From Chitinophaga pinensis (GTDB lineage Bacteria; Bacteroidota; Bacteroidia; Chitinophagales; CAIOSU01): a DNA stretch of 64,000 nucleotides. The notes beneath the pieces are model-generated. The model ran no database searches. It saw only the letters and a program-made list of their open reading frames with translations, and was not told the DNA's origin. Position numbers and translations under genes: made by a program. The stretch's first letter is position 1. Each line of letters opens with the position of its first letter. Below, piece by piece: positions 1 through 9,171 of this stretch. The stretch lies in NCBI GenBank assembly GCA_945901065.1, contig CAMDKI010000001.1, positions 434,001-498,000 on the forward strand, in the 5' to 3' direction.

Positions 1-1625
1 CTTCATTTGGTGTTTATGCCGCTGATGCCATTTTAGGCGACCCAAGCAGCCGTAAGCTAACCGATGTATGGGCAAGAGACTTGCTACATAACGCAACTGA
101 TAATAAGGTTTGGGTAGCTACCGATAATGGAGTTGTATTGATTGATGCGGTTTCGGAAGAATTGGACACGGTATTCTTTTCGGGCAAGCAGATAATTGCA
201 TTGGGTAGTCAGGATGCCAACACCTATGCCTTGGTTTATACCGGGCAAATTATGGTTATCGACTCTCGAAACCAAACCAAACTATTGGCCACGCTGCCAA
301 ACAATGCTAATGGCAACGATATTGAAATTGCCGATGGTAATATATTGGTAGCTACCAACCAAGGACTTTGGGTTTACCATTTGGCATCAACGTTATGGAG
401 CCGTATTGATAAGACTATGGGTTTGGCATCCAACAACGTTAAGGCCATTAAAGTATTCAAAAACCAAGTTTGGCTGGCAACTGGCAACGGATTGCAAACC
501 ATACCGCTGGCATACAGGTATGATAAGCCATTAGCAAAAATATATTTGGCACAGCTTGCCGTAAATAGCATTGCCCAGCACCTTAACCAGCCATTGCAAC
601 TGGATTATAGAGATGTTTTTAGTTTTGTGCCTGAAGCAGCCGCATTTAGTTCGCTAGGCAAATTTCAATATGCTTATCGGATAATAGAGGCCGATACGAC
701 ATGGCAATTGTTGCCAGCCACTACCAAATTATTTGCCGTGCCCAGTATAGCACCGGGCAACTTTACCTTTCAGCTCAAAGCCATTGATCATTCAGGGCGC
801 GATTCAGAGAATATTATAACTGTCAAAGGATATATGCAGCCGCCTTTTTGGCAACGCTGGTGGTTTTATGTTTTGTTGGCAGCTTTAGGGGTTGCTTTGG
901 CTTTTGTTGGCTTTAGATACCGACTAGCTTCTATCCGACGAAAGCAACAGTTGGAGCTAGATCGGATTAGAATCGAGAACGAGTTGGAACTGTCTCAACA
1001 GGCAGCATTGAAAGCACAAATGAACCCACATTTTGTTTTCAACGTACTAAACTCTATTAAGAGTTATGTTTACGAGAACGACAAAAAAAGTGCAGCGGAG
1101 TACTTAAACACCTTTGCAAAGCTCATTAGGCGAATACTAACCATGAGCAGCGAAGCGAATGTAAGTTTGGAGGAAGAGCTTAATGCCCTAGAGTTATACA
1201 TACAGCTCGAAGGCATGTTGCTCGAGCCTCCTTTTGAATATTCAATTGTAGTAAATCCGGAAATTGACACTCACGCTATGCGTTTGCCCGCGTTATTGAT
1301 TCAGCCGTATGTAGAAAATGCCTTTAAGCATGGCCTCCGGCACCAACAGGGTTTTAAGAAATTGGACATTGAAATTGAGCAATTATCAAGTGGTCTTTTG
1401 CAAATATCCATTCATGATAATGGTATAGGTAGGCAAGCGGCTAATTTATTGAATCAGGATAGGCCGACCGAACACCAATCTTTTGCTACTGCGGCAAACA
1501 GCAAACGATTGGCTTTGTTAAATAATAGCCAAGCAGGAAGCGTAAATGTAATATACATTGATAAAACTAGCAATTCGGGCTTGACTGCGGGCACAGCCGT
1601 AATTATCACCATCAAAACGATATGA
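1..1625 (+). CDS. LytS/YesM-type sensor histidine kinase with propeller sensor (5' end outside window)
   Basis: The frame is open from base 3, so the gene starts left of the window. In order I see beta-propeller-like repeats of the two-component-regulator type (segments such as VWVATDNGVV and VWLATGNGLQ), a Y_Y_Y-like Ig domain, one membrane helix near base 870 (tryptophan-rich start, then hydrophobic), a short coiled coil, and a His_kinase domain (PF06580 type). The phospho-acceptor is the His of NPHFVFN, and the ATPase N box PYVENAFKHGL and DNGIG loop follow. The family senses a periplasmic signal and phosphorylates a LytTR regulator. Its stop overlaps the start of the next gene (ATGA), so the two are translationally coupled partners. 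The ligand is not evident. Confidence 0.93.
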   Translation, partial: SFGVYAADAILGDPSSRKLTDVWARDLLHNATDNKVWVATDNGVVLIDAVSEELDTVFFSGKQIIALGSQDANTYALVYTGQIMVIDSRNQTKLLATLPNNANGNDIEIADGNILVATNQGLWVYHLASTLWSRIDKTMGLASNNVKAIKVFKNQVWLATGNGLQTIPLAYRYDKPLAKIYLAQLAVNSIAQHLNQPLQLDYRDVFSFVPEAAAFSSLGKFQYAYRIIEADTTWQLLPATTKLFAVPSIAPGNFTFQLKAIDHSGRDSENIITVKGYMQPPFWQRWWFYVLLAALGVALAFVGFRYRLASIRRKQQLELDRIRIENELELSQQAALKAQMNPHFVFNVLNSIKSYVYENDKKSAAEYLNTFAKLIRRILTMSSEANVSLEEELNALELYIQLEGMLLEPPFEYSIVVNPEIDTHAMRLPALLIQPYVENAFKHGLRHQQGFKKLDIEIEQLSSGLLQISIHDNGIGRQAANLLNQDRPTEHQSFATAANSKRLALLNNSQAGSVNVIYIDKTSNSGLTAGTAVIITIKTI

Positions 1626-2389
1626 GCCAACCTATAACAGCAATAATAGTAGATGATGCAGCCCAAGCGCGCAAGTTGTTGCGGCTTATGCTTGCCGAGC
1701 ATGCCCCCCAAGTGGTGGTAAAAGGTGAGGCAGCCAATGTGGTTGAGGCTTTGCAATTAGCCATAGCGGCCCAACCCGATGTGGTGTTTCTGGATATTGA
1801 AATGCCCGGTAAATCAGGTCTTCAGTTAGTAGAAGAATTACAAAATGCTTGCTTACAATGCGATGTTATTTTTACAACTGCCTACAATAAATATGCGGTA
1901 CAAGCTTTTCGTCTTTCAGCGGTTGACTACCTTCTGAAACCGATTGATGAGAGCCAATTGATTGAAGCTGTTGAAAAGGTAACAGGCAGAAAAAACGCAG
2001 CCAATGGCAACGAGCGTTTGGGGCAGCTAGTCGAAAACTTGAAATCGGGAACGCAGGATACACTTAGTATACCTATAATTAATGGTTACCAATTTGTGAG
2101 TGTGGGCAGCATTGTTAGCATTACGGCCGATGGCTCTTATGTAAATATAGTGCTTGCTGATGGCACCACTATGGTTGTATCAAAAAACCTAAAGTACTTT
2201 GAGCAAGCCTTGGAGGGTTTTCCGCAATTTGTGCGGGTGCATCGGTCATATCTTATCAATTTGCAACAGATAAAACGCTTTGAGCGAAGTGGAAGGGGAA
2301 CAATTGTAATGAACGACAACAGCGAAATTGATTTGGCGCGCGATAGAAGGGATGGATTTTTTGCCGCCTTAGAGCAATTTAAAAAGTAA
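1622..2389 (+). CDS. LytTR-family response regulator
   Basis: 255 residues. A receiver domain (about 5-122) has the acidic pair D11-D12, phospho-acceptor D58 in FLDIEMPG, the TTAY switch threonine region and the conserved K of LLKPI. A LytTR DNA-binding domain fills about 150-252 (ADGSYVNI, RVHRSYLINL, LARDRRDGF). LytTR proteins bind direct repeats in promoters as dimers. The 4-bp ATGA overlap with the sensor kinase gene makes this its cognate regulator. Targets cannot be read from the sequence; neighbouring genes have their own promoters. Confidence 0.95.
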   Translation: MSQPITAIIVDDAAQARKLLRLMLAEHAPQVVVKGEAANVVEALQLAIAAQPDVVFLDIEMPGKSGLQLVEELQNACLQCDVIFTTAYNKYAVQAFRLSAVDYLLKPIDESQLIEAVEKVTGRKNAANGNERLGQLVENLKSGTQDTLSIPIINGYQFVSVGSIVSITADGSYVNIVLADGTTMVVSKNLKYFEQALEGFPQFVRVHRSYLINLQQIKRFERSGRGTIVMNDNSEIDLARDRRDGFFAALEQFKK

Positions 2390-2467
2390 CAGCAAGTAAA
2401 AACGAAGGTTTGTTTCGGTTATCAACAGCGGATGAAAGAACCATCGCCCGAAACCCGATGTTATCAC

Positions 2468-2475
2468 TATATTTG
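2468..2475 (+). promoter_or_regulatory. -7 element (TATATTTG) of the M16 peptidase operon
   Basis: Exact match to the Bacteroidota consensus TAnnTTTG, about 42 bp ahead of the ATG at 2518. Predicted start of transcription near 2482, giving a leader of about 36 nt. I do not see a good TTG at the -33 position. Confidence 0.55.
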
Positions 2476-2517
2476 TTACCATATTGCCCATCGGGCTAAA
2501 AGAGCAATTGAACTACT

Positions 2518-3759
2518 ATGGTACAATACGAGCGGTTTACGCTAGATAATGGCCTTAGGGTATTGGTGCAAGAAGACCAAACCACCCCACTGGCGGCAGT
2601 GAATATACTTTACGATGTGGGCTCTAGGGATGAAACACCTGAAAAGACTGGTTTTGCCCATTTGTTTGAGCACTTGATGTTTGAAGGCTCAGCCAATATC
2701 GAAAACTTTGACGAACCCCTGCAGCGTGCTGGTGGCGAAAGTAATGCCTTTACCAACAGCGACATAACCAACTACTACGATATTTTACCAGCCGCCAATT
2801 TAGAGACTGCTTTTTGGTTGGAATCGGATAGGATGTTGAGTTTGGATATTAACGAGGAGAGCCTGGAGCTGCAACGCAAAGTGGTAATAGAAGAGTTTAA
2901 AGAAAACTACCTAAACCAACCATACGGCGATGTGTGGCACTTGATAAGCGATCTTGCTTACAAAGTGCACCCATACCAGTGGCCAACCATTGGTAAGAAC
3001 TTGGCACATATTGAAGCTTTTAAGCTGAACGATGTAACCCAGTTTTTTAAAAAGTTTTACGTACCCAATAATGCCATATTGGTAGTAGGCGGCAGTGTAA
3101 CGGTTGACCAAGTGCAATCACTTTCCGAAAAATGGTTTGGTGGCATACCTGCGGGCAAACCTATTAATAGGGATATTCCATTTGAGCCTATACAAACCAG
3201 CAAACGAGAGTTGGAAATAGTTGCCGATGTGCCAGGCGATGCCTTGTACAAGTTTTACCACATGGGCGATCGTAACTCTACCAATTTTTATGTGATGGAT
3301 TTGGTGAGCGATGTATTGGCGCAAGGCAATGCTTCATTGCTTTACCGCAGGTTGGTAAAAGAGTTGAGCCTTTTTACCGAAATTGAAGCCTATACCACAG
3401 GTACCATGGATGCTGGGCTGTTTATTATTGAGGCAAAAACGGTGCCCGGAGTGGATATGAAAAGGGCCGAAAAAGCCCTAGATGATGAATTGGCCCGGTT
3501 TGCCGAAACTCGGATATTGGAGCGAGAACTCTTAAAAGTAAAAAACAAGCAGGAGAGCGCAACGGTTTTCAGCGAGGTGAATATACTGCACCGTGCCATG
3601 AACCTAGCATACTATGAGTTGATTGGCGATGCTGGGTTAATCAATACCGAAATGGATAAGTATCTGGCCGTTACAGAAGCAGACGTGCTACTACATTCGC
3701 AACAAGTTTTTAAGCCGGAGAATTGCTCCACGATATACTATTATGCCAATAAAAAATAA
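2518..3759 (+). CDS. M16-family zinc peptidase, catalytic (beta-type) subunit
   Basis: 413 residues. The inverted zinc motif HXXEH is present as H48-L-F-E51-H52, and the downstream VVIEEFKENY helix can supply the third zinc ligand. An M16 N-terminal domain (about 5-190) is followed by a second, inactive M16 repeat. No signal peptide is visible, so a cytoplasmic location is likely. The C-terminal half lacks the R/Y substrate-binding pair. The next gene overlaps by 17 bp and has the opposite set of motifs, so the two probably form a heterodimer like mitochondrial processing peptidase beta/alpha. Substrate unknown, probably peptides. Confidence 0.93.
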   Translation: MVQYERFTLDNGLRVLVQEDQTTPLAAVNILYDVGSRDETPEKTGFAHLFEHLMFEGSANIENFDEPLQRAGGESNAFTNSDITNYYDILPAANLETAFWLESDRMLSLDINEESLELQRKVVIEEFKENYLNQPYGDVWHLISDLAYKVHPYQWPTIGKNLAHIEAFKLNDVTQFFKKFYVPNNAILVVGGSVTVDQVQSLSEKWFGGIPAGKPINRDIPFEPIQTSKRELEIVADVPGDALYKFYHMGDRNSTNFYVMDLVSDVLAQGNASLLYRRLVKELSLFTEIEAYTTGTMDAGLFIIEAKTVPGVDMKRAEKALDDELARFAETRILERELLKVKNKQESATVFSEVNILHRAMNLAYYELIGDAGLINTEMDKYLAVTEADVLLHSQQVFKPENCSTIYYYANKK

Positions 3760-5038
3760 CGGAAAACTAGACCGCAGTGTAACACCTGCCCTAGCGCGAG
3801 TGGAGCACTTGAATATATTGCAGCCGCAAAAGTTGTCGCTGCCTAACGGCATACCAGTATATGTGTTTACAGGTCTGCAGCAAAATGCAGTGCGCATTGA
3901 GTGGATTTTTAATGCCGGTAAGTGGTACGAGCAAAATACCTTACAATCGTCAATGGCGGCGCGGATGATGAAAGAAGGTAGCAAAGCTTATCCGTCGCAT
4001 GAGTTTAACGATTTACTCGATTTCTACGGTGCTTCGGTAAAAGCACATGGTGGGGCCGACACGGCAAGCTTTCAGCTGTACAGCCTCAACAAGCACTTGG
4101 CACCAGTGTTGCAAATTGTTGAAGAGGTGGTTAAATCGCCTTTGATTGACCCACGGGATTTGGAAATAGTAACCCAAAGCAACCGCGAGCAGTTAAAGGT
4201 GAATATGATGAAGCCAGATTACCTGGCCGACAAAGCATTCACCGAATCGTTGTACGGCAGCAAGCACCCTTATGGGCATGAGTTGGAGTTGGAAGATTAC
4301 GATAATCTTACCCGCGAAGGTTTACTATCGTTCCACAAGCAATTTTACACAGCAAGTAATTGCAGTATTATTGTTTCGGGTAACATTAATGACCAAGTAA
4401 TAAAATTGCTTGAACGTTTTTTTGGCGGTGCTGACTGGCTCGGTGCCCCCGCAACTGTATCTGCGCACCTTGAATTGGACAGTGCCGAACGGTTGGTTAA
4501 ATATGATGCTATAGAAGGTTCTTACCAAAGTGCCATTCGCATTGGCAAAAAGCTATTCAACAAAACCAATACCGAGTATCAAGAATTGTCGGTAGTAAAC
4601 ACCATTTTGGGTGGTTATTTTGGTTCAAGGTTGATGTCGAACATTCGGGAGGATAAAGGTTACACTTATGGTATTTATTCAGGTCTAAATAGCATGCGGC
4701 ACGGTGGGCACTTCATCATTTCAACCGAGGTAGGCGTAGATGTGAGGCAAGCAGCTATTGATGAAATATATACCGAAATGTCGCGTTTACAAGATGAGCC
4801 GGTAGATAATGAGGAGCTTGACCTAGTGCGCAACTATATGATGGGCCGATTATTGAACGGATTGGATGGTCCGTTTAAGGTAGCAGGCATGTACAAAGGG
4901 CTCTATATTTATGATTTGGATATTGACTATCTTTACAGCTTGGTTGACGCGATAAATACTATTACCCCAGAGCGCATTCAAGAACTGGCCAATAAATATT
5001 TTGACCCCGCTACCATGCATGAGATAACTGTAGGATAA
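3743..5038 (+). CDS. M16-family peptidase-like, non-catalytic (alpha-type) subunit
   Basis: 431 residues with the same two-domain M16 layout as its upstream partner. Where the zinc motif should be it reads MAARMMKEGS, so it has no HXXEH and cannot be active alone. Its second half does contain the segment SNIREDKGYTYG, which holds the R and Y that clamp substrate in M16B enzymes. The pair therefore splits catalysis and substrate binding between two chains. It starts 17 bp inside the preceding gene, in another frame; both proteins are full length, so this is an overlap, not a frameshift. Confidence 0.92.
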   Translation: MPIKNNGKLDRSVTPALARVEHLNILQPQKLSLPNGIPVYVFTGLQQNAVRIEWIFNAGKWYEQNTLQSSMAARMMKEGSKAYPSHEFNDLLDFYGASVKAHGGADTASFQLYSLNKHLAPVLQIVEEVVKSPLIDPRDLEIVTQSNREQLKVNMMKPDYLADKAFTESLYGSKHPYGHELELEDYDNLTREGLLSFHKQFYTASNCSIIVSGNINDQVIKLLERFFGGADWLGAPATVSAHLELDSAERLVKYDAIEGSYQSAIRIGKKLFNKTNTEYQELSVVNTILGGYFGSRLMSNIREDKGYTYGIYSGLNSMRHGGHFIISTEVGVDVRQAAIDEIYTEMSRLQDEPVDNEELDLVRNYMMGRLLNGLDGPFKVAGMYKGLYIYDLDIDYLYSLVDAINTITPERIQELANKYFDPATMHEITVG

Positions 5039-5045
5039 CACTTTC

Positions 5046-6854
5046 ATGAAATCAATACGTACCATACTTACCATTGCTTTGGCTATTTGGGGTTCTCAAA
5101 CCCTTCTAGCCCAAGCCATACCTGCACCTGTAATTCTTTGCGCTGCCACCAACGAACAAACAGGCAATGTAGACGTAACCTGGACCACTCCCACGCTTGA
5201 CCCTTGCGGACCCTTTACCCAATATGTGTTGCAAGGCTCTACCAGCCCTACAGGCCCGTGGAACCAAGTCGCCTTAGTTAACAGCTATACTAATACAAGC
5301 TTCAACCATTCAGGTGCCAATGCTACGGTAGTAAACTGGTACTACCGCATTTTTATGGTGCAAAACTGCCCCGGTGCGGTTTCCGATACTTCGGCGGTGT
5401 TCAGTGAGGAGGTGTTGTATACGCCCACTATTAATTACGTCACTGTGCTGCCAAACGGCGATGTGGACGTAAATTGGCAACAAAGCCCTAATACCGCACC
5501 AGATGGTTTCGTGATTTTGTACATCGATCAGGCAACAGGTTTAGGTATTCGCATCGATTCGGTGTTGGGCTCAACCAGTACCCAGTTTCTCGATCAAACT
5601 CAAAACCCAAGCGCTGCTCCTATAGTATATGAAGTAAAAGCATTTAACTCTTGTGGCAACGAGACAGCTCAAAACCCAACGCATACTACTATTTTTGTTG
5701 ATGCAGTGGTCGACCCCTGTGCGCAAGAAGTAACCCTTGGCTTCAACCCATACCGCAATTGGCCTGGCGATACCGTTGCCAATTACCGGGTAGAGGTTGT
5801 AATTGATGGTGGTGCACCAACCATTGTGAATTTGGGCAATAACTTCCCGCCATCATCTGCCAATGTAAGGTATAGTTATGTGTACGATATTGCTGGTCTT
5901 GCAGGCGATTCTATTCAATTCCATATTGTTGCCGAGCACCCAAATGGTACTTTTGAGTCATCTAGCAATTATATTACAGCCCCTTTAAATGCGCTGCAAT
6001 CCATATCCTTCAACATGATTTGGAACGCTACCGTTAATCCGGATAGCACTATTTCAGTAACTTGGATATCGGATACTACTGCCGATATTGCTTCGTTTGT
6101 GGTGCTTCGTGGTACCGACCCAGCAGCGATGGTGGCCATTGATACCATACTAACTACCATTGGCAGCACTCCTTGGCTACAAACCTATATTGACAGCAAT
6201 GTAGATGTGCACGCCAATAGCTGGTACTACCAAATAGTGGCAAACGATACTTGCGGATTCAGTTTGGCATCTGACCCCGTGCGTACCATTTTTCTTTCTG
6301 CTGAACTAATAGGTGGCAACAATACGCTCAATTGGAACAATTATGAGCAAACAAATGGATTGCTGCTCAACACATCCATTTTCCGTATTTTGAATGGTAC
6401 TTTAGTGCCAATAGAAACCTTGTTGCCATCGGTTAACGATTATGAAGACCCCGTTGAGTCGGCTATTACTACCGATGGTACTTTCTGCTATGTAATACAA
6501 ACCGAGTACCAGTTTGTAGTACCGGGCATGGGCATATCGCGCAGCTTAAGTACCTTCTCGCAACAAGAGTGTGTCGATCTTCCTCCTAAAATTTTCATAC
6601 CCAACGCCTTTGTACCTGATGGTTTGAATAAAACTTTTAAGCCAGTATTGCTTTTCCCGGCCAAAGAATATGAGTTTCGTATTTGGGACCGTTGGGGCAA
6701 GGAGTTGTTCTATACCGAGAACATTATTGCAGGCTGGACAGGAGCTTACGATGGCGAGCGCCTTCCGTTTGGTGGCTACATTTACTACGTTCGTGCCGTA
6801 AGCCAAGCCGGCGAAGTGGTAGAGAAGAAGGGTGTGGTTGTGCTAGTGCGGTAA
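5046..6854 (+). CDS. Secreted fibronectin-III-like protein with T9SS type B (gliding/CHU_C) C-terminal domain
   Basis: 602 residues. N-terminal signal peptide (first 22 or so residues, ending LLAQA). The body is made of about four to five Ig/fibronectin-III-like modules, seen as repeats of the pattern WYYRI/WYYQI...SCG/TCG. The last 85 residues begin KIFIPNAFVPDG and contain FRIWDRWGKELF and W-T-G-A-Y-D-G, which is the gliding motility-associated C-terminal domain used as a type B sorting signal for the type IX secretion system. It should be exported to the cell surface. It begins 7 bp after the M16 pair and may be cotranscribed. Function of the body unknown, perhaps adhesion. Confidence 0.88.
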   Translation: MKSIRTILTIALAIWGSQTLLAQAIPAPVILCAATNEQTGNVDVTWTTPTLDPCGPFTQYVLQGSTSPTGPWNQVALVNSYTNTSFNHSGANATVVNWYYRIFMVQNCPGAVSDTSAVFSEEVLYTPTINYVTVLPNGDVDVNWQQSPNTAPDGFVILYIDQATGLGIRIDSVLGSTSTQFLDQTQNPSAAPIVYEVKAFNSCGNETAQNPTHTTIFVDAVVDPCAQEVTLGFNPYRNWPGDTVANYRVEVVIDGGAPTIVNLGNNFPPSSANVRYSYVYDIAGLAGDSIQFHIVAEHPNGTFESSSNYITAPLNALQSISFNMIWNATVNPDSTISVTWISDTTADIASFVVLRGTDPAAMVAIDTILTTIGSTPWLQTYIDSNVDVHANSWYYQIVANDTCGFSLASDPVRTIFLSAELIGGNNTLNWNNYEQTNGLLLNTSIFRILNGTLVPIETLLPSVNDYEDPVESAITTDGTFCYVIQTEYQFVVPGMGISRSLSTFSQQECVDLPPKIFIPNAFVPDGLNKTFKPVLLFPAKEYEFRIWDRWGKELFYTENIIAGWTGAYDGERLPFGGYIYYVRAVSQAGEVVEKKGVVVLVR

Positions 6855-6971
6855 AAGGAGTTTATTTAGTTCGGCTCCACTCAATCTGACATTGTCTATG
6901 GGTCGTGGGTTGAATTTGACTAACTCGCAACAAATTTTGCCTTCCCATTTTTACGTTAGGTTCAGAACCGT

Positions 6972-6979
6972 TAATTTTG
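6972..6979 (+). promoter_or_regulatory. -7 element (TAATTTTG) of guaB
   Basis: Exact TAnnTTTG match 16 bp before the guaB ATG. Predicted leader about 10 nt. No convincing -33 TTG at the usual spacing of about 20 bp. Confidence 0.55.
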
Positions 6980-6995
6980 TCCAAAGTTAGCACTC

Positions 6996-8468
6996 ATGTT
7001 ACAACCTAATGAGAAGTTCGCAGGTCAAGGCCTCACCTTCGATGACGTTTTGCTCCTTCCCAATTATTCAGAAGTACTTCCGCGCGACGTAGATACCAGT
7101 ACCCAGCTTACCCGCAACATCCGCATCAATGTGCCTATTGTAAGCGCAGCTATGGATACCGTTACGGAGTATGCTTTGGCTATTGCCATTGCACAAGAGG
7201 GCGGCATAGGTTTCATACACAAAAACATGACCATTGACCAACAAGCCGAGCAAGTGCGCAAGGTAAAGCGGTCGGAGAGTGGTTTAATCATTGACCCTAT
7301 TACCCTTCGCCCGCACAACACCATTGGTGAGGCTAAAAAGATAATGACCGAGTACCGCATCGGCGGCATCCCTATTGTTGATGGCGATTTTAAGTTAGTA
7401 GGTATTCTTACCAACCGCGATTTGCGTTTCGAGCATGACCTTACTAAGCAGGTGAATGAGGTAATGACCAAGGATAACTTGATTATTGCCCCTGAAGGTA
7501 CCGACCTTACCATGGCCGAGCAGATACTAAAGCAACACCGTATTGAGAAGTTGCCCATGGTAGATGTAAATGGCAAATTGATTGGCTTGATTACCTACCG
7601 CGATATTATCAAAGTACAGAGTTTCCCAAATGCCTGTAAAGACCAATTTGGCCGTTTGCGCGTAGGCGCTGCGGTTGGTGTAACTGCCAACTTGCTTGAC
7701 CGCGTTGAGGCCTTAGTGAAAGTAGGAGTGGATGTAGTAACCCTAGATACTGCCCACGGACACAGCAAAGGTGTAATTGATGCCTTGAAGAGCTTAAAAG
7801 CAAAATACCCCGAACTTCAGGTAATAGCAGGCAATGTGGGTACTCGGGAAGGTGCCAAAGCCCTTGCCGATGCTGGTGCTGATGGCGTGAAAGTGGGTAT
7901 AGGCCCAGGCTCCATATGTACTACCCGTATTGTTACGGGTATTGGCGTACCGCAGCTTACGGCTATATACGAGGCAGCACAGGGGCTTATAGGCACTGGT
8001 GTGCCGGTAATTGGCGATGGCGGCATACGCTACACGGGCGATATTGTAAAAGCCATAGCTGCTGGTGCCGATGCTATTATGGCAGGATCACTGTTTGCAG
8101 GCGTTGAAGAGTCGCCAGGTGAAACCATCATATACGAGGGCCGTAAATTTAAGTCATACCGCGGCATGGGCTCAGTAGAAGCCATGAAAGAAGGTAGTAA
8201 AGACCGCTATTTTCAAGACGTAGAAGACGATATTAAGAAGCTAGTACCAGAGGGTATTGTTGGCCGCGTGCCGTTTAAGGGTTCGTTGAAAGAAGTAATG
8301 TACCAATACGTTGGTGGCATAAGGGCTGGCATGGGCTATTGCGGTGCACCTACTATTGCAATACTGCAAGCTACGGCTCGCTTTACCCAGCAAAGTGCGG
8401 CAGGTGTGCACGAAAGCCACCCACACGATATACACATTACTAAAGAGGCACCTAATTATAGCAGATAA
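6996..8468 (+). CDS. guaB: Inosine-5'-monophosphate dehydrogenase
   Basis: 490 residues, full length for the family. Catalyses NAD-dependent oxidation of IMP to XMP, the committed step to guanine nucleotides, in the cytoplasm. The TIM-barrel starts with [10 protein letters not shown]; two CBS domains are inserted at about 97-205 ([13 protein letters not shown] and [10 protein letters not shown]) and usually bind adenine or guanine nucleotides as a regulatory module. The catalytic loop GPGSICTTR carries Cys308, and the phosphate-site [10 protein letters not shown] and the flap YRGMGS follow. Transcribed alone from its own promoter. Confidence 0.98.
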   Translation: MLQPNEKFAGQGLTFDDVLLLPNYSEVLPRDVDTSTQLTRNIRINVPIVSAAMDTVTEYALAIAIAQEGGIGFIHKNMTIDQQAEQVRKVKRSESGLIIDPITLRPHNTIGEAKKIMTEYRIGGIPIVDGDFKLVGILTNRDLRFEHDLTKQVNEVMTKDNLIIAPEGTDLTMAEQILKQHRIEKLPMVDVNGKLIGLITYRDIIKVQSFPNACKDQFGRLRVGAAVGVTANLLDRVEALVKVGVDVVTLDTAHGHSKGVIDALKSLKAKYPELQVIAGNVGTREGAKALADAGADGVKVGIGPGSICTTRIVTGIGVPQLTAIYEAAQGLIGTGVPVIGDGGIRYTGDIVKAIAAGADAIMAGSLFAGVEESPGETIIYEGRKFKSYRGMGSVEAMKEGSKDRYFQDVEDDIKKLVPEGIVGRVPFKGSLKEVMYQYVGGIRAGMGYCGAPTIAILQATARFTQQSAAGVHESHPHDIHITKEAPNYSR

Positions 8469-8489
8469 TAATCACTGTTATATAATAGC

Positions 8490-8497
8490 TAGCTTTG
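8490..8497 (+). promoter_or_regulatory. -7 element (TAGCTTTG) 4 nt ahead of the membrane protein gene
   Basis: Exact TAnnTTTG. It ends 4 nt before the ATG at 8502, the same spacing as several other genes here, which suggests a leaderless transcript and supports the 8502 start over the in-frame ATG at 8532. Confidence 0.55.
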
Positions 8498-8501
8498 CAG
8501 T

Positions 8502-9107
8502 ATGCAAGGCTCACCGAGTATACTACGGATAATGTTAACAGTGCTTGGTTCGCCTATTGAAGGGTGCCAGGCATTATTGTTTAATGGTTTTTCTCTTGCT
8601 AAAGCCATGTTGTTATTGATACTGGGCTATCTGTTTATGGCCTCATTTGCAATGGCAGTAGTAAGTCAGATGTATGCACTTTCTACCAAAACGATATTGT
8701 TTACAGCTAAAATAGGTCTTGTTGGGTTGCTCTTTGTTTTGATGGTAGGCCTATTAACCTATCTAGTGACCAAAGTATTTGCCGAAGTGAGCCTTACAAG
8801 GCTTATGCAGGTAGCTGGTTTAAGTAGCATTGTCATCATCGTTTTGGCAATGTTTCTTTTGATTTTGTTGTTGGTGTTTAAGTCTTCGCTGCTACATACC
8901 TTTGTTGATGGCCCACTGACCTTAACAGTACCTATAATGCTCCTAGGCTTATTGTTTGTTTATAGTTTGCTGCACTTCTCAAACGTTGTAAAACAATCTT
9001 TCGCGGCATCAGGTTTGCACCCGACCATAAGCTGGTACTTATCGCCGATGGTGGTAGCAGGCAGCATATTTATTACCCATGGTGTGGCCAGTGCATTAAT
9101 GGGTTAG
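8502..9107 (+). CDS. Polytopic membrane protein of unknown function
   Basis: 201 residues, mostly hydrophobic, with about five membrane helices (around residues 30-55, 65-88, 102-127, 138-158 and 180-198 by eye). I see no catalytic motif and no signal peptide. The overall look, a compact bundle of helices with short loops, recalls Yip1-domain proteins, but I would not assign that without a profile search. It sits alone between guaB and pheS, each of which has its own -7 element. An alternative start is the ATG at 8532. Confidence 0.72.
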   Translation: MQGSPSILRIMLTVLGSPIEGCQALLFNGFSLAKAMLLLILGYLFMASFAMAVVSQMYALSTKTILFTAKIGLVGLLFVLMVGLLTYLVTKVFAEVSLTRLMQVAGLSSIVIIVLAMFLLILLLVFKSSLLHTFVDGPLTLTVPIMLLGLLFVYSLLHFSNVVKQSFAASGLHPTISWYLSPMVVAGSIFITHGVASALMG

Positions 9108-9159
9108 CCGCAAAGCGAACAACAGGTTATCAGTTGTTTCAAAACATCGCATCAATCGC

Positions 9160-9167
9160 TATCTTTG
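9160..9167 (+). promoter_or_regulatory. -7 element (TATCTTTG) 4 nt ahead of pheS
   Basis: Exact TAnnTTTG ending 4 nt before the pheS ATG. A TTG at 9134-9136 lies 23 bp upstream and may be a stretched -33 element. Predicts a leaderless or nearly leaderless mRNA. Confidence 0.6.
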
Positions 9168-9171
9168 CACC

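Noticed and set aside
3743-3759. Possible frameshift joining the two M16 genes
   Set aside because: Each protein is a complete two-domain M16 subunit with complementary motifs, so this is a normal gene overlap.
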